From Trinickia dinghuensis (lineage in GTDB: Bacteria > Pseudomonadota > Gammaproteobacteria > Burkholderiales > Burkholderiaceae): DNA of 64,000 bases. The notes beneath the pieces were generated by a model. The model made no database searches and had not been told where the DNA came from. It worked only from the letters and a program-made list of their open reading frames with translations. Below are positions 34,395 through 47,000 of this stretch, in pieces. The stretch's first letter is position 1. Every line of letters begins with the position of its first letter. The stretch spans positions 124,001-188,000 of the forward strand of contig NZ_QRGA01000018.1 in NCBI RefSeq assembly GCF_003367175.1, read 5' to 3'. Both the position numbers and the translations under genes were made by a program.

Positions 34395-35156
34395 TCATCC
34401 GCTGATCACGTCGGCACCCTTGGGCACCGAGAACTTGAACGAACCGGGCTTCATCGGCGGGTTCTTTTGAATGTTCGAGAACGTGAGCAGCGTCACGTTG
34501 CCGAACACGTCGTGCAATTCCATCGCTTCGAGGTTGCCGTCGCGAAAGCCGATGCCGATGCTCTGAAACTGCGTGTCGCGCGCCTTCGGCTTCAGTTCGA
34601 GCCAGTCGATGCCGCCCTTCACGCCGGCATCGCTCAGCGTGAAATTCTTGTCGAGGTCGTTGCTGCCGAACAGGATCGCGGCCGGGCTCGCGCCGAGCGC
34701 GCCGCCGAGCTTGCGGATCGTGACTTGGTTCAGATCCTTGTCGTAGACGTAGAGATTGTCGCCGTCGGCCTGCAATACCTGCACATACGGCTTCTCGTAC
34801 GTCCAGATGAACTTGCCCGGGCGCGCGAACACGAACGTGCCGCTCGAGGTGCCGCTGATCGTCGGCACGACCGAGCCGCTCGCCGGCATGTTCTTCGGCG
34901 GCGCCTTGACTTCCCGCTGAACGAAGTCGCCCCGCGCCGACTGCACCTGCGCGACGAACGCCTTCAACTGCTCGGTGCCGCTCGCAAACGCGGCCGGCGT
35001 CGACATGAGGAGCGCCGCGCCGAGTGCGGCCGTGCCCAGGGCATGAACGAACGAACGCCAAGTGGAGCCGACGCGGCTCGCGCTGACGCTGAGCGACTGC
35101 GAACGAGAAGACGGCGAACGCTCGCCGAATCGGAACGAGTACTGCTTCGAATTCAA
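34395..35156 (-). CDS. lolA: outer-membrane lipoprotein carrier LolA
   Basis: Periplasmic chaperone that takes lipoproteins from LolCDE to LolB. The best start is a TTG at 35156 with GGAG seven bases upstream, giving 253 aa with an unusually long n-region before the hydrophobic core ([20 protein letters not shown]). The mature part shows [35 protein letters not shown] and the C-terminal strand [20 protein letters not shown], all typical of LolA. No in-frame ATG lies before the signal core, so a shorter form is unlikely. It sits between ftsK and rarA. Confidence 0.9.
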   Translation of the reverse strand: MNSKQYSFRFGERSPSSRSQSLSVSASRVGSTWRSFVHALGTAALGAALLMSTPAAFASGTEQLKAFVAQVQSARGDFVQREVKAPPKNMPASGSVVPTISGTSSGTFVFARPGKFIWTYEKPYVQVLQADGDNLYVYDKDLNQVTIRKLGGALGASPAAILFGSNDLDKNFTLSDAGVKGGIDWLELKPKARDTQFQSIGIGFRDGNLEAMELHDVFGNVTLLTFSNIQKNPPMKPGSFKFSVPKGADVISG

Positions 35157-35229
35157 AATGACTCTCCGTGATGGGTCGGAAAACACGCGGCGAAGGCGGC
35201 GGACGAGCGGCGAGCCCCGCGGCCGATCG

Positions 35230-37539
35230 TCAATCGCCTTCGCGCGACGGGACGAGAATCTCGCGATTGCCGTTCGACGACATCGTCGAGACCAGCCCCG
35301 ATTGCTCCATTTGCTCGAGCAGCCGTGCTGCCCGGTTGTAGCCGATGCGCAGATGACGCTGCACCAGCGAAATCGATGCGCGCCGATTCTTGACGACGAC
35401 CTCGACGGCCTGATCGTAGAGCGGATCGGATTCCTCGCCGGCCTGCCCACCGCTGGCCGCGGTGCCCTCGTCGCCCTCGCCCGCGAGGCCGCCTTCGAGC
35501 AAGCCTTCGACATAATTGGGCTCGCCCTGCTCCTTGAGCTTTTCGACGACGCGGTGCACTTCGTCGTCGGACACGAACGCGCCGTGCACGCGCACGGGCA
35601 ACCCGGTGCCGGGCGGCAGATAGAGCATGTCGCCCATGCCGAGCAGCGATTCGGCGCCTTGCTGATCGAGGATCGTGCGCGAATCGATCTTCGACGAGAC
35701 CTGGAACGCCATCCGCGTCGGCACGTTGGCCTTGATCAGGCCCGTGATGACGTCGACCGACGGCCGCTGGGTCGCCAGGATCAAGTGGATGCCGGCCGCG
35801 CGCGCCTTTTGCGCGATCCGCGCGATCAGCTCTTCGACCTTCTTGCCGACCACCATCATCAAATCGGCCAACTCGTCGATGACGACGACGATGTGCGGCA
35901 GACGCGTGAGCGGCTCGGGCGCCTCGGGCGTCAGGCTGAACGGATTGGGCAGCTTTTCCTCGCGCTTGGCCGCGTCGTCGATCTTGTTGTTGTACCCGGC
36001 CAGGTTGCGCACGCCGAGCTTGCTCATGAGCTTGTATCGGCGCTCCATCTCGGCGACGGCCCAGTTGAGCGCGTGGCCCGCTTGGCGCATGTCGGTCACG
36101 ACCGGACACAGCAGATGCGGAATCCCCTCGTAGACGCTCATTTCGAGCATCTTCGGATCGATGAGGATCATGCGGACGTCTTCGGCTGCAGCCTTGTACA
36201 GCAGCGAGAGGATCATCGCGTTGATCCCCACCGATTTGCCCGAGCCCGTCGTGCCGGCCACGAGCAAGTGCGGCATCTTCGCCAAATCGGCGCACACGGG
36301 ATTGCCGGCGATGTCCTTGCCGAGGCCCATCGTCAATTTCGAGGACCCGGCGGCATACACTTCGGAGCCGAGAATTTCCGAGAGGCGCACCGTCTGCCGC
36401 CGCTGATTCGGCAGTTCGAGCGCCATGTAGTTCTTGCCCGGAATCGTTTCGACGACGCGGATCGACACGAGCGAGAGCGAGCGCGCGAGGTCCTTGGCGA
36501 GACCCACGATCTGGCTGCCCTTCACACCGGTAGCCGGCTCGATCTCGTAGCGCGTGACGACGGGCCCCGGATAGGCCGCGACCACGCCGACGTCGACCCC
36601 GAAATCCTTCAGCTTCTTCTCGATCAGCCGCGAGGTGAACTCGAGCGTATCGGCGGAGATCGTCTCTTGCGCGGCCGGCGCCGGGTCGAGCAGCGCGATC
36701 GGCGGCAGCGTCGAATCGCCGGGCAGATCGGCGAACAGCGGCACCTGCTTTTCCTTCTCGACGCGCTCGGACTTCGGGGGCGACGTCACGGGCGGCACGA
36801 TCATCACGGGCTCGTGATCCTCGAGGCGTACCCGGCTTTGCTCCACCTTGCCTTCGCGCTTGACGGCCGCGGCCTCGCCGAGCTTGCGGTCGCGTCCGGC
36901 TTCGCGCCGCAGCTGAGCGAACGTCACGGCCGAGATGATCGAATCGCCGACGCGCTCGGCCACCGACAGCCACGAGAAGCGGAAATAAAGCGACAGACCG
37001 ATCGCCAGCCCGAGCAGCAGCGCGAGCGTGCCGCCGGTGAAGCCGAGCGCATGCGAGACGCCGCGCGCGACGGCGTCGCCGACGATGCCGCCCGGCGCGC
37101 GCGGCAGCGGCACGCGCAGCGACCACATCCGCAGCGCTTCGATGCCGTCGCTGGCCAGCAGCACGAGGACGAACGAGAAGGCATCGGCAATCCAGGCGCC
37201 GTCGCGCGGCGCGTCTTCCTCGATCGCGCGGTGGCTGTTCAAGCGGCGGTAGTTCGCGGCGATGCGGCGCACGAGCAGGACCACCCACCAATAGGTGGAC
37301 AGCCCGAACAGGAGCAGCAGGATGTCGGAGGTCCAGGCGCCGACACGGCCGGCCCAATTGGAGATGCGATCGACTTGCGCGGCGTGCGTCCAGCTCGGGT
37401 CGTGACGGCTGTAGCTGACGAGCGCCATCACGAGGAACACGCAGAGCGCGACCTGCAAGATCCAGCGGATTTCGGTGAACAGGCGCGACATGCGATGCGG
37501 TAACGCTTGCGCAGGCGCCGAATAGGGAGCTTTGGCCAT
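35230..37539 (-). CDS. ftsK: DNA translocase FtsK
   Basis: A 769-aa septal DNA motor coordinating chromosome dimer resolution and division. Four N-terminal membrane segments (residues 25-190) anchor it, the linker is short, and the RecA-like motor has Walker [14 protein letters not shown] and Walker [14 protein letters not shown]. The C-terminal gamma domain, [20 protein letters not shown] then [21 protein letters not shown], is the winged helix that reads KOPS and activates XerD. The short linker is usual for betaproteobacteria, which often have a second FtsK-type gene. It heads the ftsK-lolA-rarA-serS group. Confidence 0.97.
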   Translation of the reverse strand: MAKAPYSAPAQALPHRMSRLFTEIRWILQVALCVFLVMALVSYSRHDPSWTHAAQVDRISNWAGRVGAWTSDILLLLFGLSTYWWVVLLVRRIAANYRRLNSHRAIEEDAPRDGAWIADAFSFVLVLLASDGIEALRMWSLRVPLPRAPGGIVGDAVARGVSHALGFTGGTLALLLGLAIGLSLYFRFSWLSVAERVGDSIISAVTFAQLRREAGRDRKLGEAAAVKREGKVEQSRVRLEDHEPVMIVPPVTSPPKSERVEKEKQVPLFADLPGDSTLPPIALLDPAPAAQETISADTLEFTSRLIEKKLKDFGVDVGVVAAYPGPVVTRYEIEPATGVKGSQIVGLAKDLARSLSLVSIRVVETIPGKNYMALELPNQRRQTVRLSEILGSEVYAAGSSKLTMGLGKDIAGNPVCADLAKMPHLLVAGTTGSGKSVGINAMILSLLYKAAAEDVRMILIDPKMLEMSVYEGIPHLLCPVVTDMRQAGHALNWAVAEMERRYKLMSKLGVRNLAGYNNKIDDAAKREEKLPNPFSLTPEAPEPLTRLPHIVVVIDELADLMMVVGKKVEELIARIAQKARAAGIHLILATQRPSVDVITGLIKANVPTRMAFQVSSKIDSRTILDQQGAESLLGMGDMLYLPPGTGLPVRVHGAFVSDDEVHRVVEKLKEQGEPNYVEGLLEGGLAGEGDEGTAASGGQAGEESDPLYDQAVEVVVKNRRASISLVQRHLRIGYNRAARLLEQMEQSGLVSTMSSNGNREILVPSREGD

Positions 37540-37768
37540 GAATCCGTAGCAGCGTGGCGGGCACTACCCGCCAGGAGTTCGATGCGGGCTATTGTAAACG
37601 TTGCGTCGCACCGCAGGCTGTAAATGACCGTAACGGCGTCCGATCGCGCCCGGTGGCGCCCGGTGACGCCCGATTGGCTCAAACCGCCGGCAAGGCGGTC
37701 ACCCCCCAATCTGCCGAACGCTATCGCGGCGATTGATCACGCGGTCAGCGACGTGGCGAGCAGCCCTT

Positions 37769-38886
<1,118 letters not shown>

Positions 38887-38942
38887 AATAGCGTTCGCCG
38901 GCATCGCTCCGCGTTAAAACCGAACGCCTTGGCGTTCGGATG

Positions 38943-38975
38943 AGGGCCGCGGCCGCCAAGCCCGCGGCCCTTTTT
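38943..38975 (+). terminator. terminator after trxB
   Basis: Stem AGGGCCGCGG/CCGCGGCCCT with a nine-base loop and five T residues. A smaller CGAACGCC/GGCGTTCG hairpin lies just before it. Confidence 0.85.
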
Positions 38976-39037
38976 GCGCGGGGCATGCCGAGGTGCAAGC
39001 GCGGGTGAGCCGTCGTCCTGGCAGTCTCCCGGCATTC

Positions 39038-39064
39038 GTTTCTCTGTTTCTCTGTTTCTCTGTT
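39038..39064 (+). repeat. octanucleotide tandem repeat upstream of the Smr gene
   Basis: Three perfect copies of GTTTCTCT plus GTT, ending 31 bases before the Smr gene start, inside its probable leader or promoter. Confidence 0.7.
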
Positions 39065-39095
39065 GCACTAGTTCTAGTCGTCGCCGGTATCCATC

Positions 39096-39833
39096 ATGTC
39101 GAAGAATCGTCCCCGTCAGAGCGAGACCCAGCGCCCCGTGGCCGGTGCGCGCGCGTCGGGTCTCGCCGATCTTTCCAAGCTGCGCGATGCATTGAAGCAA
39201 GACGCGGCCGAGCGCGAACGCGAGCGTATCGCGGCGGCCAAGGCCGCCCGCGAGGCGGCGGCGGACGCCGACCTGTTCCGGCGCGAGGTCGGCGACGTCG
39301 CGCCGATCGCCGCCGCGGCGCGCGCCGCCCACGGCCGCACGCCGCCGGAGGCGCTGCCGCTGCAGACCCGGCGCGACGAGCAAGCCGTGCTCAGCGAAGC
39401 GATCTCCGACGAATTCGATCCCGAAGTGCTGCTCGATACCGACGAGTCGCTGTTCTATTGCCGGCCCGGCATCAGCCATGAGGTCGTGCGCAAGCTGCGG
39501 CGCGGACATTGGATCGTGCAGGCGCAGCTCGACTTGCACGGCATGCGTCGCGACGAGGCGCGCGAGGCGCTGGCCGATTTCATCCGCGAAACGGTCAAAC
39601 GCGGGCTGCGCTGCGTGCGCGTGATTCACGGCAAGGGGCTCGGCTCCGTCGGCAAGGAACCCATATTGAAGGGCAAGGTGCGCGCGTGGCTCGTGCAAAA
39701 GGCCGAAGTCATAGCGTTTTGCCAGGCCCGGCCGCATGACGGCGGCGCGGGCGCCGTGCTCGTGCTGCTGCAGCCGGGTTCCGCCCGGCCAGGCACCACG
39801 CGCCCCGACCATGGGCCCGCCAGTGCACCCTAG
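39096..39833 (+). CDS. Smr domain protein
   Basis: A 245-aa protein with a charged N-terminal helix (DALKQDAAERERERIAAAKA) and a C-terminal Smr domain, QLDLHGMRRDEAREALADFI then CVRVIHGKGLGSVGKEPILK, which includes the DLHG and HGKG motifs of Smr nucleases. Stand-alone Smr proteins (SmrA/SmrB type) nick DNA or cleave mRNA on collided ribosomes; the N-terminal helix and length fit that group. The last 25 residues overlap the start of the next gene by 23 bases, so the two are coupled. Confidence 0.85.
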   Translation: MSKNRPRQSETQRPVAGARASGLADLSKLRDALKQDAAERERERIAAAKAAREAAADADLFRREVGDVAPIAAAARAAHGRTPPEALPLQTRRDEQAVLSEAISDEFDPEVLLDTDESLFYCRPGISHEVVRKLRRGHWIVQAQLDLHGMRRDEAREALADFIRETVKRGLRCVRVIHGKGLGSVGKEPILKGKVRAWLVQKAEVIAFCQARPHDGGAGAVLVLLQPGSARPGTTRPDHGPASAP

Positions 39834-40443
39834 GCTCACGTTCGCGCTCGCCATCATCGAGGGCCTCGCGATCCTCGCCTACGCCTTCTCCGGCTTCATC
39901 GAAGCGCGCAAACACCGGCTCGACGCCGTCGGCACGTTCCTCGTCGCACTGGCTACCGCATTCGGCGGCGGCACCGTGCGCGACGTGCTGCTCCAGCGGC
40001 GGCCGTTCTATTGGGTCGAGCACGAGACCTACGTCCTCGTCATCTTCGTGCTGTCGCTGTTCGCGCCGTTCGTGCTACGCATGGCCTCGCGCGTGTTCAA
40101 CGAGCGCGCATTGCTCATCGCCGATGCGATCGGCCTCGGCCTCTTCAGCATCTCGGGCACGTCGATCGCGCTCGACACGGGCATGCCGGCATTCATCGCC
40201 GTGATGATGGGCGTCGTAACAGGCGTATTCGGAGGCATCATTCGCGACGTCGTCTGCAACGAAATGCCGCTGTTGCTGCGCGACTCCCGCCCCTACGCGA
40301 CGTGCGCCTTCGTCGGCTGCTGGTTCTATCTGCTGCTCGACCATCTTCAACTCGATCCGGTCTACAGCGTCATCGCCGCCAGCGCCTTCATCCTCATCGC
40401 GCGGCTCGTCACGTTCAAGCTGAACGTTCGTCTGCCGCATTGA
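39811..40443 (+). CDS. trimeric intracellular cation channel family (UPF0126) protein
   Basis: A 210-aa inner-membrane protein with seven hydrophobic segments and an internal duplication of the TRIC fold. Each half has the GGGTVRDVLL / GGIIRDVVCN glycine-arginine-aspartate signature (FGGGTVRDVLLQRRPFYWVE and FGGIIRDVVCNEMPLLLRD). Bacterial members (YicG/YadS) form cation channels, with glycine transport proposed for some. The ATG at 39811 lies inside the 3' end of the Smr gene; the longer upstream frame is not conserved. Confidence 0.88.
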   Translation: MGPPVHPRLTFALAIIEGLAILAYAFSGFIEARKHRLDAVGTFLVALATAFGGGTVRDVLLQRRPFYWVEHETYVLVIFVLSLFAPFVLRMASRVFNERALLIADAIGLGLFSISGTSIALDTGMPAFIAVMMGVVTGVFGGIIRDVVCNEMPLLLRDSRPYATCAFVGCWFYLLLDHLQLDPVYSVIAASAFILIARLVTFKLNVRLPH

Positions 40444-40488
40444 CGAAGCACGCGGCAGGCGGCAGGCGGCGCGCGAATCGACACCCGC

Positions 40489-41385
40489 CTAGACGGCCGT
40501 CACATTGACCGCCACGTCGACGACGTGCTCGCCGCCGCCGAGGATGATCCCGCGCAGCAGCGACACGTCACCGTAGTCGCGCCCCACCGCTAGCGTGACG
40601 TGGTCGAGATCCGCAAGCACGTCGTTCGTCGGATCGAGGTCGACCCAGCCCGTGCCCGGGCAGTACACCGATACCCAGGCGTGCGAGGCATCCGCGCCGA
40701 CGAGATTCGGCGTGCCCTCCGGCCGCACCGTACGGAGGTAGCCGCTCACATAGCGCGCCGCCAGCCCGAGCGAACGCAGCGCGCCGATCATCACCTGCGC
40801 GAAGTCCTGGCACACGCCCTGGCGCAGGCGAAAGGCACGCAGCGCGGGCGTGTCGAACGACGTCGTCTGCGGCTTGTAGGCGAAATCCGCGTGAATCCGA
40901 TGCATAAGGTCGATCGCGCCCGCGACGAGCGGCCTGCCCGGCGGGAAGCTCGGCAGCGCGTATTCGCGCAACTCGGGCGCCAGCGAGATGTTCGGCGAGG
41001 CGAAGACAAACTCGCTTTCGGGCATATACGTGCCGACCGCGCGATAACGCAGCGCATCCGCGACACCATCCCATGCCGGTGTCGCTGACGGCACGAGGCT
41101 GCCCCAGCGCCGCGTCAGCTCGACCGTGGTCTCGCTCGTCACCTGCAGGGACCCGTGCGGCGCATCGAAGGAAAAATAGCGCACTTCATTGCCGAAGGCG
41201 TCGACGTGCGACGTCTCGTACGACGGTGAAGGATCGATCCGCCAACGATAGGACATCACACGCTGCCAGGGACAATCGAGCGGACGGATCGTCGCAAGAT
41301 GCTGGGCCGTCTCGACGGGCATCGAATAGCGATAGGTCGTCTCGTGCGACACCGAGAGTCTGACATCGGCAACGTCGGCGCTCAT
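40489..41385 (-). CDS. transglutaminase-like protein, last gene of the ATP-grasp cluster
   Basis: A 298-aa cytoplasmic transglutaminase-fold protein (COG1305-type), probably a peptidase or amide-forming enzyme. The N-terminal beta-rich region (LSVSHETTYRYSMPVETAQH) is that of the family; the catalytic triad is C192 in RQGVCQDFAQVM, H235 in ADASHAWVSV and D251 in WVDLDPTND. No signal peptide. Its ATG overlaps the stop of the ATP-grasp/alpha-E fusion gene (ATGA), so the two are translationally coupled. It is the fifth gene of the leftward cluster. Confidence 0.9.
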   Translation of the reverse strand: MSADVADVRLSVSHETTYRYSMPVETAQHLATIRPLDCPWQRVMSYRWRIDPSPSYETSHVDAFGNEVRYFSFDAPHGSLQVTSETTVELTRRWGSLVPSATPAWDGVADALRYRAVGTYMPESEFVFASPNISLAPELREYALPSFPPGRPLVAGAIDLMHRIHADFAYKPQTTSFDTPALRAFRLRQGVCQDFAQVMIGALRSLGLAARYVSGYLRTVRPEGTPNLVGADASHAWVSVYCPGTGWVDLDPTNDVLADLDHVTLAVGRDYGDVSLLRGIILGGGEHVVDVAVNVTAV

Positions 41386-44033
41386 GACGACACCCTCGAG
41401 GCAAGCGCGTTATCCGCGTGAATGAAATAGCGCGCACTGATCTCGTTCGCCGCACCGGCGACATGCGAAGCAAGCTCGGCGCACAGTTCGGCGAGCGTCG
41501 CGTAGCGTCCCGCCACATCGGTACCGCAGAGACGTTCGAGCGAAGGCAGCGCCGACACCGGCGGCATCGCCTCGCCGAACGGCCGTCGCGACGCACCGCC
41601 CGCGACGGCGGCGATCTCGTCGAGCTTTTTCGCGAGGCGTTCGTACACGCCGTAGAGCCCGCGCGGATTCATCGGATCGACGACGACGAGATCGAGCAGC
41701 GCCGGCACCTCGAGCCGCCCGGGATAGAGCGACCGATAAGTCAGGGTGCTGTCGAACAGTTGCAGCAAGAGATCGAAGCCGGCCGGCGTGGCCAGAACGC
41801 CCGCATCGGCCACGACGTGCAGGAACGTCGTCATGCCGATCACGCGTTCGATATGGCGGCCCGCGAAGAGCAGCCGCCATGCCTCGTCCCGCACCATGCG
41901 GTCGCCCTGCGCGCCGCTGATGGCGGACAGCTGCATGGCCAGTGTCTCGAGCGCGCTCATCAGCGCGACACGATCGTACGATTCGTAGCGCTCGCCGCGC
42001 TGCGCGTCGTCGCCGTTATGCTCGGCGCCCCCACCCATGCACGGAGCAAGCGAAAGCGCATGCAGCGCATCGCGGAAATCGTTGCGTGCCGCGAGAATGG
42101 TGCGCCAGTGATCGTTCGAGAGCCGCGCGCGAATCTCGCCGCACGCGCGCGCTTGGCTCGCGATGATCCGGCCCACGCTCGCTGTGCCGGAGTGCTCGTG
42201 CAGACCGGCTGCAAGCGCGCGTTCGAACGCATGGCGCGTGCCGCGCGCGGCCGGATCGACGGCCGGGATCAGTTCGAAGCGCGCGGCCAGCTCGGCGAGC
42301 GTCGAGAGCATGTCCTCGGAATCGTGATTGTCGAGCGAGCCTAGGATCAAGCGCGCGAGCCGCACGCTGTTTTCCGCTCGCTCGCAATAGCGCCCCGCCC
42401 AAAAGAGATTCTCGGCCGCACGGCTCGACACAGTGCGTCGGCGATGCGCGAAATCGCCGGGTTTCATCGGCGAAGGCAGCAATGAGAACGTCGAACCGGG
42501 CCGGCTCGACAACACCCACGTATCGACGCTGCTGCCGCCCGATTGCATCGAGACGCTCGTTTGCCGCTCGCCGGCCATGCGCGTGAACGCGCCCGGCAAC
42601 ACGTGCCAGCCGCCCGACACGCCGGCGATCGCGTAGACGCGCAGCGCACAGGGCCGGTGGGTCAAGGCGCCGTCCTCGTAGCGCGGCGTGCACGAGTGCG
42701 GCAGCGGAGCTTGGATGGTGAACGCGTCGGGTGCCGCCTCGATGCGCGCGCGCCAGTCGGCGAGCGGCTGCGGGCCGGCCGCGAGACCCGGCGGCATATC
42801 GGACGATACGGGGTGAGGCAATCCGGTCCACGTCGGCACGAGCCACCCTTGTTCAAGCTGGGCCAGCGCGTCCTCGCGCACGGCCGCTTCGCCGCACCAC
42901 CAACTGGCGACGCTCGGCAATGCGAGCGTTTCGCCGAAGAGCGCATCGGCGATGCCAGGCAGAAACCCATGCAGCGCGGGCGACTCGACGACACCGGCGC
43001 CGGGCGCGTTCGAGACGACCACGTTGCCGGCGCGCATGACCTGCAGCAGGCCGGGCACACCGATCGTGGAATCGGCCCGCAGTTCGACCGGGTCGCAAAA
43101 ACTATCGTCCAGCCGGCGCAGCAGGCCATGCACGCGCTCGAGGCCAGCCAGCGTCTTCAGATAAAGCTTGTCGCCGCGCACCGTGAGATCGGTGCCTTCG
43201 ACGAGCGTGAGGCCGAGATAGCGCGAGAGAAACACATGCTCGAAGTACGTCTCGCTGAAAGGGCCGGGGCTCAGCAAGGCGATGTGAGGAGAGCCGGCGC
43301 GCGCGCGGCGCTCGTCGTCGGTCATCGTCGTGCGCGCCGCCTGCGCGAGCGTGGCGATCAGTTGCGAATACGACGGCGCGAGACGCTGCACGCCGAGCGA
43401 GCGAAACGGCTCGGCAAACAGGCCGGCGACGATCAGCCGGTTCTCGAGTGCATAGCCGAGCCCCGACGGCGCCTGCGTGCGGTGTCCCATGACGGTCCAC
43501 GCGCCGCCCGGCCCGCGCGCCAAGTCGACGGCGACGATCTGCAAGTAGCGTCCGCCCGGCGGCACGCAGCCTTTCATCGCGCGCAGATAGCCGGGGTGCC
43601 CGAATACTAGCGCCGGCGGCAGCAGCCCTCGTGCCAGGACCGCTTGCTGCCCGTAGATGTCCGCGACGAGCGCTTCGAGGAGCCGCGCGCGCTGCGCGAC
43701 GCCGCGTTCGATCACGGCCCATTCGTCCTCGTCGATGATGAACGGCAGCGGATCGAGCGCCCATGGCCGAGACTCGCCGTTGTCGGCATAGGCGTTGTAT
43801 GTGATGTCGTTGTCGCGGACCTGCCGCGCAACCGCGGTCGCGGCCTGCTCGAGGCCGGCCACGCCGTCTTCGCCGAGCAGGCCGAAAAAGCGCCGCCACG
43901 GCGCGCGCAGCGCACCCGCGGCATCGCGCAGTTCGTCCCAGTGGCCCTCGCGCGCCGGAACGTCGGCGAGGCGCGCGAGAACATCGGTGACATCGGCCGC
44001 GGCACCGAACGGCAGGGTCGATTGGAAAGGCAA
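41382..44033 (-). CDS. circularly permuted ATP-grasp and alpha-E fusion protein
   Basis: An 883-aa two-module protein. Residues 1-490 are a circularly permuted ATP-grasp ligase (COG2308-type): GHRTQAPSGLGYALENRLIV, then SDPVELRADSTIGVPGLLQV-like segment CDPVELRADSTIGVPG, and VVVSNAPGAGVVESPALHGF. Residues 510-860 are an alpha-E helical domain (DUF403/COG2307): RTVSSRAAENLFWAGRYCER and AENSVRLARLILGSL, then MVRDEAWRLLFAGRHIERVI. The same two modules exist as separate proteins two genes upstream. ATP-grasp enzymes join a carboxylate to an amine with ATP, so a peptide or amide ligase role is expected; the substrates are unknown. Confidence 0.9.
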   Translation of the reverse strand: MPFQSTLPFGAAADVTDVLARLADVPAREGHWDELRDAAGALRAPWRRFFGLLGEDGVAGLEQAATAVARQVRDNDITYNAYADNGESRPWALDPLPFIIDEDEWAVIERGVAQRARLLEALVADIYGQQAVLARGLLPPALVFGHPGYLRAMKGCVPPGGRYLQIVAVDLARGPGGAWTVMGHRTQAPSGLGYALENRLIVAGLFAEPFRSLGVQRLAPSYSQLIATLAQAARTTMTDDERRARAGSPHIALLSPGPFSETYFEHVFLSRYLGLTLVEGTDLTVRGDKLYLKTLAGLERVHGLLRRLDDSFCDPVELRADSTIGVPGLLQVMRAGNVVVSNAPGAGVVESPALHGFLPGIADALFGETLALPSVASWWCGEAAVREDALAQLEQGWLVPTWTGLPHPVSSDMPPGLAAGPQPLADWRARIEAAPDAFTIQAPLPHSCTPRYEDGALTHRPCALRVYAIAGVSGGWHVLPGAFTRMAGERQTSVSMQSGGSSVDTWVLSSRPGSTFSLLPSPMKPGDFAHRRRTVSSRAAENLFWAGRYCERAENSVRLARLILGSLDNHDSEDMLSTLAELAARFELIPAVDPAARGTRHAFERALAAGLHEHSGTASVGRIIASQARACGEIRARLSNDHWRTILAARNDFRDALHALSLAPCMGGGAEHNGDDAQRGERYESYDRVALMSALETLAMQLSAISGAQGDRMVRDEAWRLLFAGRHIERVIGMTTFLHVVADAGVLATPAGFDLLLQLFDSTLTYRSLYPGRLEVPALLDLVVVDPMNPRGLYGVYERLAKKLDEIAAVAGGASRRPFGEAMPPVSALPSLERLCGTDVAGRYATLAELCAELASHVAGAANEISARYFIHADNALASRVSS

Positions 44034-44060
44034 ATTGCTCTCTGGCTTCGGTCAGTGCAG

Positions 44061-47000
44061 TCAGTCGTCGAGCCCGGCACGCCGCAGATCGAGAGTAAAA
44101 GGCATCTCGAGGCTGCGCTCGCGCGTCTTCACGGGCATCGGTCCGGGCGTATGGCCGATTGTGAAGAAGCGCGCACGCCGCCGGCTCTGCGCTTCATAAG
44201 CGTTGACGGGAAACGTCTGATAATTTCGTCCACCCGGATGGGCGACATGATACTGGCATCCGCCGAGAGAGCGCGCGGCCCAGCTATCGAAAAGATCGAA
44301 CGTGAGCGGCGCATGTGCACCGATGGTCGGGTGCAGCGATGCGGCCTGCTGCCACGCGCGAAAGCGCACGCCGGCCACATACTCGCTTGCGCGGCCCGTC
44401 GGCTGCAGCGGCACCGGCACGCCATTGACCGTCACCCTATGGCGGTTTTCGTTGAGGCCGAGCGCGCGTACCTCGATGCGCTCGAGCGACGAATCGACGA
44501 AGCGCACGGTGCCTCCCGGCGCCCCCTCCTCGCCCATCACGTGCCAAGGCTCGAGCGCATGACGCAGCGTCAGCGTGACGCCGCTCGCGTCGAATTCGCC
44601 GACGAGCGGAAAGCGGAACTCGAAGTGCGGCGCGAACCAGGCACGGTCGAACGCATAGCCGGCCGCGCGCAGATCGGCCAGGACATCGTCGAAGTCCATC
44701 TGCACGAACGTGCCGAGCATGAAGCGATCGTGCAGTTCGGTGCCCCAGCGGGTGAGCCTCGTCTGATAGGGCGTGTGCCAGAAGCGCGCCACGAGCGCGC
44801 GCAGCAGAAGCTGTTGCGCAAGGCTCATGCGCGCGTGCGGCGGCATCTCGAAGCCGCGCAGCTCGAGTAGCCCGAGCCGGCCCGCTGGGCCATCGGGCGA
44901 GTAGAGCTTGTCGACACAGAACTCGGCGCGGTGCGTGTTGCCGGTCACGTCGATGAGAATGTTGCGCAGCGCGCGGTCGATGAGCCAAGGCGGCACCCGC
45001 TGCCCCCCTTCGCCGAGCGCCCCCAACCCATCCAGCTGCCGCTGCAGCTCTCGAAACGCGATCTCGAGTTCGTAGACCTGGTCGTTGCGGGCTTCGTCGA
45101 CGCGCGGCGCCTGGCTCGTCGGGCCGATGAACAGCCCCGAAAACAAATACGACAACGAAGGGTGGTTATGCCAATAGGCGATGAGACTCGCAAGCAAATC
45201 GGGGCGGCGCAGGAGCGGACTGTCCGCGGGCGTCGCCGCGCCGAGAACCATGTGATTGCCGCCGCCCGTGCCGGTATGGCGCCCGTCGAGCATGAACTTC
45301 TCCGGCCCGAGATACGACTCGTGCGCGGCGCGGTAGAGAAACTCGGTGTTATCGACGAGGTCGCGCCAGGTCGAAGCCGGATGAATGTTGACTTCGACGA
45401 CACCCGGATCCGGCGTGACCTGCAGCATCTTCAGGCGGGCATCGCGCGGCGGCGGATAACCTTCGATGACGATCTTGACCCGCAGCTCCGCCGCCGTCGC
45501 CTCGACGGCCGCCAGCAGATCGAGGTAATCGTCGAGTGCGGCAAACGGCGGCATGAAGACATAAAGCGCCCCGCCCTTGCGCCCCGCCACTACCGCATCG
45601 GCCTCGGCCTGCGGCCCGGCCGCGCGCGCGGGATCGCGCGCCTCCACGCAAAGCGCCGTGCGCCGTACCGACGACGCCGATTCGCCGCGCTCGGGCACGC
45701 GCGCGTCGGATGAGGCGGCGCGCCGGCTTGCCGCCCGGTCTCGCTCCCGATCCGCTATGGGCTCGCCGCCCGCGTCGCGCGACCCATACTGCGCGCGCAG
45801 TTGCGCGGCGCCGCGCAAGGCCGGCGGCGGAGCGAACGGGTCGTGCTCGTGCAGCCATGGATAGTCGGCCGCGCTCACCCAAGGCAGCGAATCGAGCGGC
45901 AGACGATAGCCCATCGGCGAATCGCCGGGAATCAGATACATGCGCTCGTCGCGGAAGAACCAGGGCCCCGTGACCCAGCGCGGCCCGGCGAGCGTGGCCG
46001 CCGTATCGCGTTCGCGGGCAAGCGGCAGCGCATAGCCCGTCACCGCCGAGAGCCCGGCGTCGAAGACGCGCCTGAGCCGCAGCCGCTCGAGTTCGTCGTT
46101 CAGGCGCGAGTCGAACGGATCGACGTTGACCGGCAGGCGCCGCTCGCGCCAGAGGTAATACCAGACATCTTCGTAGCCGGGCTGCACCTGGCCGGCGTCG
46201 ACCGCGAGCTTATCCGCGAGACGGCGAATGAATCGCTCGGCATCCTCCGCCGTATAGCTCATCGGCTCGCGTTCATCGGCGAAGCGGGTCGGGTCGTGCC
46301 AGCACGGCTCGCCGTCCGCGCGCCAGAAAAGCGACAGCGCCCAGCGCGGCAGTTGCTCGCCCGGATACCACTTGCCCTGCCCCACATGGAGGAACCCGTT
46401 CGCACCGTAGCGTGCGCGCAGCTTGTCCATCAGCGAGACCGCATAGCCGCGCTTGGTCGGCCCGAGCGCATCGGTGTTCCACTCGGGCGCATCACGGTCG
46501 CGCACGGAAATGAAAGTGGGCTCGCCGCCCATCGTGAGGCGCACGTCCATCGACGCCAGATCGTCGTCGACCTTAGCGCCCATGCACTCGATGTCGCGCC
46601 AAACCGCTTCGTCGTAAGGCTTCGTCACGCGCGGCGTCTCGAGTACGCGCGTAATCGACATGGCGTGCGCGAATTCGACCTCGCACTCGTCGAGCGCCCC
46701 CGAGACGGGCGCGGCGCTGCCGGGCTGCGGCGTGCAGGCCACGGGAATATGCCCTTCTCCGGCCATCAGCCCCGACGTGGGATCGAACCCGATCCAGCCG
46801 GCGCCCGGCAGATAGACCTCGCACCAGGCATGCAGATCGGTGAAGTCGACCTCCGTGCCGCTCGGGCCGTCGAGCGCCTTCTCATCAGGGGCGAGCTGCA
46901 ACAGATAGCCCGACACGAAGCGCGCGGCGAAGCCGAGCTGACGCAGCGTTTCGACGAGCAGCCATCCCGTGTCGCGGCACGAGCCCGAGCGATTCTCGAG

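Noticed and set aside
35062-37503. Rightward open frame of 813 codons opposite ftsK
   Set aside because: Antisense shadow of ftsK, where membrane segments and the Walker motifs are clear on the other strand.
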